64,000 nucleotides of DNA from Prostheceraeus crozeri (Eukaryota > Platyhelminthes > Polycladida > Euryleptidae). The notes beneath the pieces were generated by a model. It saw only the letters and a program-made list of their open reading frames with translations, ran no database searches and had not been told where the DNA came from. Shown here one piece after another: positions 56,896-64,000 of the stretch. Position 1 is the first letter of the stretch. Each line of letters starts with the position of its first letter. A program made the translations under genes and the position numbers. The DNA is taken from NCBI GenBank assembly GCA_907163375.1, contig CAJQUW010002208.1, positions 62,001 through 126,000 of the forward strand, given 5' to 3'.

Positions 56896-59239
56896 TGTAG
56901 ATGTAGGCCTGGTGAGGTCTACATCTAGTAGGTGTAAGTTTGGTGATTCAAATACTTTTGAAATTATAATTTAGCATTAAATTTAGCAATTGGAATAACA
57001 TAAAATGGCAAAATAAAAATCTCAATGGAAAATAGGTCAAACTAAGGGCATTCCAAATGCGAAGCAGTAATTGTTATTTGCAAACACATCCTTCGAGCAC
57101 CTAAAAATTTGGAGATGTTGCGACTTCAATATTACGATTCGGGAAATGTGGTTTAGAAAGCTTTTGGAGCTCGAAAAATGAATAATTAAAACCTAAAACA
57201 TGTGTTTATTAAAATAGCTTATTCATCTATAATGTAGCACACAACAATCAAATTTCCATACTGTTTCTGTTGTGTGCTTGATAAAATGCATTAAAACTCA
57301 AGTTAGCACATCATTCTTGATCTAATTACATCATTCCTAAATCCTTAATGGCCGAAAAAACATTTTTTATAATAACATTATAAGTAAACATTTCTTAATT
57401 ATAAAAACATTACTGGAAGCCATGGTCATGCACACGACATGATTGACCCGAGTGTGAAGTTGTTCGGGTCGGTCGACATTTTTAGCGTATTTACGGATGC
57501 CATTTGGGTACTGGGATGTACCGTGTGTCATTGCTTCAGACTTTCACACGGAACATTAAAAATAGCGAAATTTAGTAGGCGCCTGCCGCTGTTCTACAAT
57601 GGTAGCAATACCAGTTACAATGAGTACAAAATAGAAAAAAATATGCAGTCGATGCATCTTTTAACATGTACAATCTCGTGATTATGTATGGTGGTATTTA
57701 TACACTGCACCTTCAACTATTAACCTCAATCTAGACAGATTTTACGAAAGATGGGCGTTGTGTTTATTATTCACATATCCCTGCATCTGAATGTGTTATC
57801 TATCTTGCATTTCATATTAAGCATCATGCGTAAGCAGATAATGCATATACCGATAAAAGATAACTCAACATGTAAGCATAATGTATGGATTGAAAGCATT
57901 AAAGTTTCAGCTTGAGCTAATTGTACATTTATGTAAAGCGCACTTGTTGCAGTAAGATGCCATTAAATCGAGAAAGAGAAATGTAATTGACCTGTAATAC
58001 CTAAATATGTACACTACACATTCCGGAGGGTAAGTCTATGTTTCATAGATATTTTAAGTGCTATGTTTCTTACTCATGTTTTGAACATTAACACGGACAA
58101 AATGTTTAGCACATAACATGAAATTATTTGGTCATCTGTCAACAATGCAATCCAGATAATTTCAGCTAACATCAAATAGTCCAGTATTGTTGCTTATTAC
58201 GACGACTCCAATCAGGCAACACTGTAGTAGGCACAATGCGATGTGCCAAAGAATCGTAGAGAGATCGAAGTGCAATTGTTTACTACAGCAAATTCCAAAA
58301 TAATTTAAACAGCGCTTATTTCAATGTCCATTAGCATGTAGCGGCAAAATATGCTACCTTACCGCATTTTATCCAATAAATTACCTGATAAGCGTCGGTG
58401 CTTTATCCTTATAAATTACCAGAGGTGTTTTGTTGTACAGAAGTCTTCGATTTTCATATGATCAATCCCTATCCGTCCATGAATTGATTTATTCAATTTC
58501 CTTTGGCTGCTGTCATTCGCTATTCTGCATTTCTTAATATCTCTGTATACAGTTGCATATGCGCATCATTTTGATTCTGAATTTGTATTAATCAGATTTG
58601 GCTTTTAGGGAGCTTTGCATGAGTAATTGCCTATAGTTTTTACAAATTTCCTCTTCGTCTGTAATACTGCCATTTTTCCGTCCATCACGGTATTCCTTAT
58701 TTAAATAAGGCTAAATGCGCAATACTGTTATATTATTTATCTGTTATAACGGAAGACGAACGCTTGCATGGGGAGAAACATGTGCGAAAGAATGTGTATA
58801 GTAAACAACTATGGGTCGACTATTCTGCAATCACATGAGTGGAAGAAGTGACCAAAGAAGTCAAAATTCAATACTCATAATAACAGTTCTAGATCATTGA
58901 TGCCATTGAAAGCTTCCACCACTTAAATGCTCATATGAATCTCTGACAGTTATTCATGGAAAATGAAGAATGAAAACCGAGCTCCCCCATCTGACCAGAG
59001 TAAGAAGTGGGTCAACGAAACCCACCCCGACTTTTCACGAAAACATGACCCATGTGATCCAAGCGGCCCTTGACTCACGTGCGGTAAGCTTGAATGATAT
59101 GAGTTTAAGTGATGATCTGCATCATCTATGGCTTCATTTTCAACTTATTTTCTTGGTTTAGGTAGAGGCCCTATAGTATCAAAATTATTGTTAAGATTTG
59201 TTGTGAAAGAAGTTTGACCCTTTGCATAATTTGAAAATA
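56896..59239. other. Non-coding sequence, part of a direct repeat pair
   Basis: No gene recognised. 59005-59090 shares GAAGTGGGTCA(A/G)CGAAAC and later TTGACTCAC words with 60308-60432. Confidence 0.5.
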
Positions 59240-59890
59240 TAAAACAACGCACAGTGCATGCGAGGCCTTTCGACCGGTTCTCTTTCAGGCATTACACCGA
59301 TGTGAAACAGATACACAAGCGTTTGAATTGTTGTTTACTATAGAAATGGTAAATTACTGATATGTTTAAACAAAGATAAGAAATCATTAAAAGCAAAAAT
59401 AGTTAAAGTTAATTGCCAGTGTAAAGCTAAATACAAAACGTTTTCTTTTTGAACACACAAATTTAGTCGGAGGCGTTTGTTATACAGTGCCTCGGCTATA
59501 CGCAGACGTAGCAGATTGCTGCACCCCACATGAAAGAAGACACTAAAAGCCGTTTCTGAAGGTTGACACTTTTGCTCAAATACATGATGTGTGATAGAAG
59601 ATGCCGACTTGTTCTGTCGATGTATTTGCATCCGCAAACACACACAAAGGAATAAATTGCGTTTGATTGGGCAGCAACAGGAAGGCGATCTTGAAAGGGG
59701 CCACGGGAACTTTACGCACAGAGAAAATTGTTTTCGGCTCAACGGTTGGAGAAACAGAAAAGATGCTTCTAATAGCTCCGCAGAGAAAACTGGCTCCACT
59801 GTCCCCAATAAATGGCACTTTGATGACGATACTTTTCTTGTCAAGACCAAAAGCAGGAAGATTTGTTGTTTAGATTTTAGTGTATCAGAT
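59240..59890 (-). mobile_element. Penelope-like element, 3' fragment (second copy)
   Basis: On the minus strand, DRLPVAAQSNAIYSFVCVCGCKYIDRTSRHL (about 59590-59690) matches the start of the GIY-YIG nuclease domain of Penelope-like elements, and LRLRIAEALYNKRLRLNLCVQKENVLYLALHW (about 59405-59500) matches its C-terminus, in another frame. A CCTGAAAGAGAACCGGTCGAAAGG word follows at 59265-59289, in the place of the 3' hammerhead-like motif. The protein type differs clearly from the copy at 35191-35900, so two lineages are represented. No reverse transcriptase remains. Confidence 0.65.
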
Positions 59891-60307
59891 CACTTGACAC
59901 ATGTCAGTAATAAATAGACCTACAGCCTGATCAAAATTGTCTCATAATCAAACTGCATGTGCCACAACTGTTTTAGGTTGCAGATAATTATGAACGACTC
60001 TGTCTCTTGTTGTACCTTTGTAGTGCAACCTGTTTAGCTCATAGAAAGATACTCGTAAGCTACTTGTAAGTTAAGTTAAGTGCCGTACAAACTAGGATTG
60101 CTGCATTGACACAAGATATGCAGACTGTGTGAATTCCGCTCCCCTTTGAAACTGATTGGGACGTGTGAACGTCAATAGTGCTGCAGATTTTGGTTGTGTT
60201 AACTTTACTGACTCACACTGACTCACTAATTTTTCATGAATGATTTGAAAACGAATGAAGGAAGTTTACTGTTTTCGAGGTTGTCAGATTTGTCATTGGT
60301 CACACTG
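59891..60307. other. Non-coding sequence, nothing recognised
   Basis: No supported feature in this spacer. Confidence 0.45.
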
Positions 60308-60432
60308 GCTGGAAGTGGGTCAGCGAAACTTGACCACGACCCACGTCACCCACAGCACCACCCACCTGACCCACCAACTTTTCGAAAAATCATTACCCAC
60401 GCGATTCTGTGACACATTTGACCCACTTGACT
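60308..60432. repeat. GACCCAC-rich segment, direct-repeat partner of 59005-59090
   Basis: Contains many GACCCAC / CACCCAC words and shares GAAGTGGGTCAGCGAAAC, ACTTTTC-CGAAAA and TTGACTCACG with the earlier segment at similar spacing. It may be the subterminal region of an unrecognised element. Confidence 0.5.
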
Positions 60433-63400
60433 CACGATCCACGAGCCACTTTCAACTCTGCTTCTGACAATTTGGCGTGGGGTAGTCAAACTTTGGCTCT
60501 ATGAGATTTTATGGGCGGAGCTACATCAATCACATGATATACTTTCCATGCTTGGCGACAACAGTAACAACTTAGACTGCTACATTAAGTTGAAGGTACT
60601 TTATCTTTATTTATCAGAATGCCCTTATTCGATCTGTTCTAATCAACATTAGAAATAAGAATATAGTAGATGGAAATAAATATGTTTAGCATATCAACAT
60701 GGCATGCTGACATGATTACTGAAAACAATAATGTCTAAGATTCGTGATATAACATTGATTTTCGCAACAGTGAATGTTGCAAATGGTAAAGGCGAGATAA
60801 GCAAAGAAATTAAATTTTTTAGTCAATCGTTCAGGCAGAAAAAAGAAGAAAATCGCAAAATATTGAGCAAAGGCATACCATATAACATCACTATCACTTT
60901 TTGTAATCAATAGACGCAACAAAGTCTGTTCTAAAAGATAACTTCTGGTCTTTCTTGTATCAATGCACGACTGGCATCTTCATTTTTAAACGTTTCTCTG
61001 AGCTTTTAAATTACATTCTCTTCATTTCAAGTGTTATTGGTAAATCCATTTTCTATAGAAACATCTGTCAAAAAGAGTGTCTTTAGTCTGTAAAATCCTT
61101 TTTTCTGAACCGATTTTCACAATTATTTTTTCATCTTGATCCTCACGATCTCATCTCTTTTAGCCATGATAAATTCAAATCAATCCAACAAAGTTTTCTT
61201 CATGAAAAGAAAGAAGGTGGAGAAAGTATCAAAAAGCCTGCCCCAAGCATAGGTAATCTTCGCAAAGAAATTTCGTTGTGATCTTCTTAAATTATACAAA
61301 TAAAGTTATATATCACGTGAAAGCGCATGAATTGTACAATCGTACTTTTAAACAGACTATAGTTCAGGATTGCATTTACATTGGGATTTTTTTCAATTAG
61401 CCTTTGTCCCCCGAAAATTATCTTCTGTACCGATGCACATTTCTCAACTTAGAAATGATGTTTTTATTTCCCTTATGCGACAAAATACATCATATGTGTG
61501 TCTGGTTACTACACCAAAAAAAAAGAATTAGCTATGGATCATTACAATTCAGGAGTTGTGAATTTAAAAATGCCCTGTATTCTTTCGACCAGACGTTTTT
61601 GATTTTTCCCAAAATTTTCAATTTATTTCTGAAACCACATTTTCTATCCGGATTTGATGAAAACTCACGGAATTAGAAACATATTGCAATTATGAATACG
61701 ACATTTTTTTGATAAGTCAATATTTATCATCTTCAAAATATTTCTTATAGCGTCTAAAGTGTTCATCTGACGGAGACAGCAAAATTATTGGTCAGAAGAT
61801 GCCGCTAATACACAGTATAAATGCAATAACCTGTACAAATACCATTTGGTATAGTCGCCACTATGATTTTCGAGTTTAGAATGAGAAATTGATTCAGAGA
61901 AAACGAAGTTGCGAAGTTGAATGACAACAATTGCCAAAATGTTGTTATATAAAATAGATTTACCCTTACGTATTATGACAAAAGTAAGAAAAAATTTTGA
62001 ATTTTTGAATTCAAAGATGAAAGTTACATGGAGCGAAAATAAATTTTTCGGCTCACCGAGTTGGACTAGAGGTTGTTTAAAGGACTACATTAATTCATAC
62101 AGCTAGATACCCTTACATTGAGAAGCAAACTGAAAATTTAATGATAATTTCGCGAAACAGCATTTCTAAAAAATGTCTAAATGATATTCACTCTTGAAAA
62201 ATTGCAACAAACAAAAAGCAATGCCTTCATTACTATTTGGAAATTCCTGTAATGGACGACTTGTCAAGAAATACTTCAAATGTCTCGAATTCATCATTAA
62301 AAGTCCATGGCAATCTCTACTTTCACGAAAAATTTTCAGCAGCTTTCCTCAAGTGAGACACAAATAAATGTCTCCTCAGATGTCATGCCTCTGTGTCGAA
62401 ATCTGACACTTGAATTTGTTTTGATGGCATCACTTATGAGCCTAAAAATTCACAAAATCAACCCGTACTTTCGTTCCAAATGAAATTGAAGACTAATATG
62501 TCTGCGAGAAAATTGAATAGAAAATAATGTCGAATAAACAAGAGTGCATATTTAACAATTATATCAAATTTTCAATAGAGCAACAGAATGCACCATCAAT
62601 ATTTCAATGAAATTATTAATATTTTGAAATAGTATTGTTGTATGAGCCATAGAGTAAGTATATTATGTAGAACAGAAACTCAGCATTGATTAAATTCGCA
62701 ATGTATAGACAGTTTCGATTTTATGAAATGAACTGGAGTTGCGACCCAGTACCAAATGTAAGATATGCAAATTTTTGTACTTTTGGAGAAATTTACACAG
62801 ATTAGACTGATCATGATAGCAATACAGAAGGAATAATAGTATTTTAAAAAATCCTTCGTGTCATAACAACCTTGGAGAGGCAATGTTTGTTAAATTAGCT
62901 ATTCGATGACTTGCCATAGGCTACTTTAGTGCTCAGCATTATTAGTAAGAGTATATTTTCTGAATCGTGATCATATTCCAAAGCCTAGCTGCCACTGAAA
63001 GAGCAAAATATCATAATTAAAGACAAAGATCATAATTAACTTTAAAAGATGTAAATGGGTCTACATTATTATTCATATTCAAGAAATGAAGCATGAATTT
63101 AGTTAATCATAAAATAGCCTAATGCCGATGAAAATCGCCGCTCATAAAGTAAGTCAAAGAATGGATGATCAAATTCACGCACCGACGAATATTTTTGGAT
63201 GTTTTGATCCATGTTGGACATTTGCTTAGGGTCTAAACGCCGAGTGCTGTGTGATATTCGCGAAGGTTATCCAGCCGACAACATCATTATACTAATTTGA
63301 TATCCTCATACATTGTATACAGCTCATCGTTGGAGAACAAGAATCAGAATTCTTTTGTTTCTTTCTAACATCTCCAAATGTCTACGACTAAGATCGCAAT

Positions 63401-63508
63401 ATTTCTTTGTGGTAAATATGTGTAATCATGACATGCTTCGAACATGGATGATTTCCCCTAAGGACAGGAGGCTAGAATTATCAAAACAAAAAAGTCACAT
63501 GCCACTAA
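60433..63508. other. Non-coding AT-rich sequence, nothing recognised
   Basis: About 3 kb without a supported gene or repeat; open frames are at most 90 codons and lack motifs. Confidence 0.5.
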
Positions 63509-63581
63509 TAGTCCGGCAGCCAAAACGAGTTTCTGCAGGGAACGAGGCCGAAAGTGAGACTTTCACAGAATGATGCACACC
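63509..63581. repeat. Dispersed 73-bp repeat, copy 2
   Basis: Gap-free alignment to 21783-21855 in the same orientation. Here the sequence continues into CTATGCCC rather than the GC-rich island seen at copy 1. Confidence 0.75.
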
Positions 63582-63675
63582 CTATGCCCACTACGAATCT
63601 GCACGTCTGCCGAGTTCTAGTGAGTTTCTCTTCTTGTCAGACAGAATCAAAGAAAAACACATGTAAATCCAATGC

Positions 63676-64000
63676 GACGCAGATTGCAGATTGCAGTTTT
63701 TGGCGAAAATGAAATTTTCTATGTTTTCTCTAATTAAACGAAAAGTATTAAGATTTGACGCATTTAGATTTGTCGAGCCTCTTAATGTCGGCAAACACAA
63801 CATTTTGAGCAACTTTATCCACATTTAACCACATTCTCGCATACATTCCCGATTAGATGCATGATAAAGGCACATGTATATCATAGGAAATTACCTGAAG
63901 ACATTCCATGCCAAAAATTGTGACTCTGGGCTTAACACTTTTCGTTTAATTAGAGAAGACATACAAAATTTCATTTTAGCCAAAAACTGCAATCTGCGTC
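63676..64000. repeat. Inverted repeat with about 70-bp arms, cut by the window end
   Basis: The arm 63676-63752 (GACGCAGATTGCAG ... AATTAAACGAAAAGTATTAAG) recurs inverted at 63931-64000. The left arm has an extra 7-base ATTGCAG duplication. About 180 bases lie between. It is probably a foldback or TIR element whose right edge is beyond the window. Confidence 0.8.

Noticed and set aside
59338-59850. A 170-codon open frame as a host gene
   Set aside because: Its C-terminal half matches the end of a Penelope-like GIY-YIG domain while the N-terminal half is out of frame with the rest of that domain.

Overview
This is an AT-rich stretch of a metazoan nuclear genome, most likely a marine or other aquatic invertebrate. 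The case rests on the retroelement families present (CR1-like and RTE-like LINEs, Penelope-like elements), spliceosomal-type signals, low coding density, and scattered AGGCCT / TAGGCCTA palindromes. No bacterial gene organisation is seen, and no complete host gene can be supported. The only host-gene candidate is a weak terminal exon at 42694-42864 (minus). Everything else recognisable is mobile DNA or repeat.

Left part (1-25.7 kb): mostly unannotatable sequence. It holds a likely hAT-type miniature element (2124-2822), the C-terminal part of an RTE-like LINE (5540-6745, minus), two adjacent palindromes (7759-7849), a tRNA-containing SINE (12910-13095, second copy at 46457-46646), the 3' part of a mariner-like element (13262-13955), and a TIR-bounded element carrying a 40-bp minisatellite (15440-16227).

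Centre (25.7-32.1 kb): the most interesting object. A 5.65-kb element (25982-31633) has very long terminal inverted repeats (about 1.9 and 2.9 kb, built of units of about 325 bp), a perfect 6-bp target duplication ATCTTC, and one open reading frame for a Cys/His-rich, acidic, coiled-coil protein that is not a recognisable transposase. It sits inside an older reverse-transcriptase-type retroelement whose coding similarity is visible on both flanks, which confirms the borders independently.

Right part (32-64 kb): a 0.7-kb foldback, a decayed Tc1-like transposon, a Penelope-like element fragment, a retroelement C-terminal fragment, a perfect hAT miniature element (41165-41986), an internally deleted mariner (43499-44182), then a dense nest at 46.8-56.6 kb. 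In that nest a hAT-like element (48420-51178, perfect 8-bp TSD) lies within another hAT-like element (48240-51755), both possibly within a still larger one (48015-56628) that also contains a nearly complete two-ORF CR1-like LINE (52422-56110). A second LINE C-terminus, a second Penelope-like fragment, and an inverted repeat cut by the window end complete the region.

The genes do not form a host pathway. The window reads as an accessory, transposon-rich intergenic or intronic region with several generations of nested insertion. Assignments rest on reading motifs by eye; no database search was possible.
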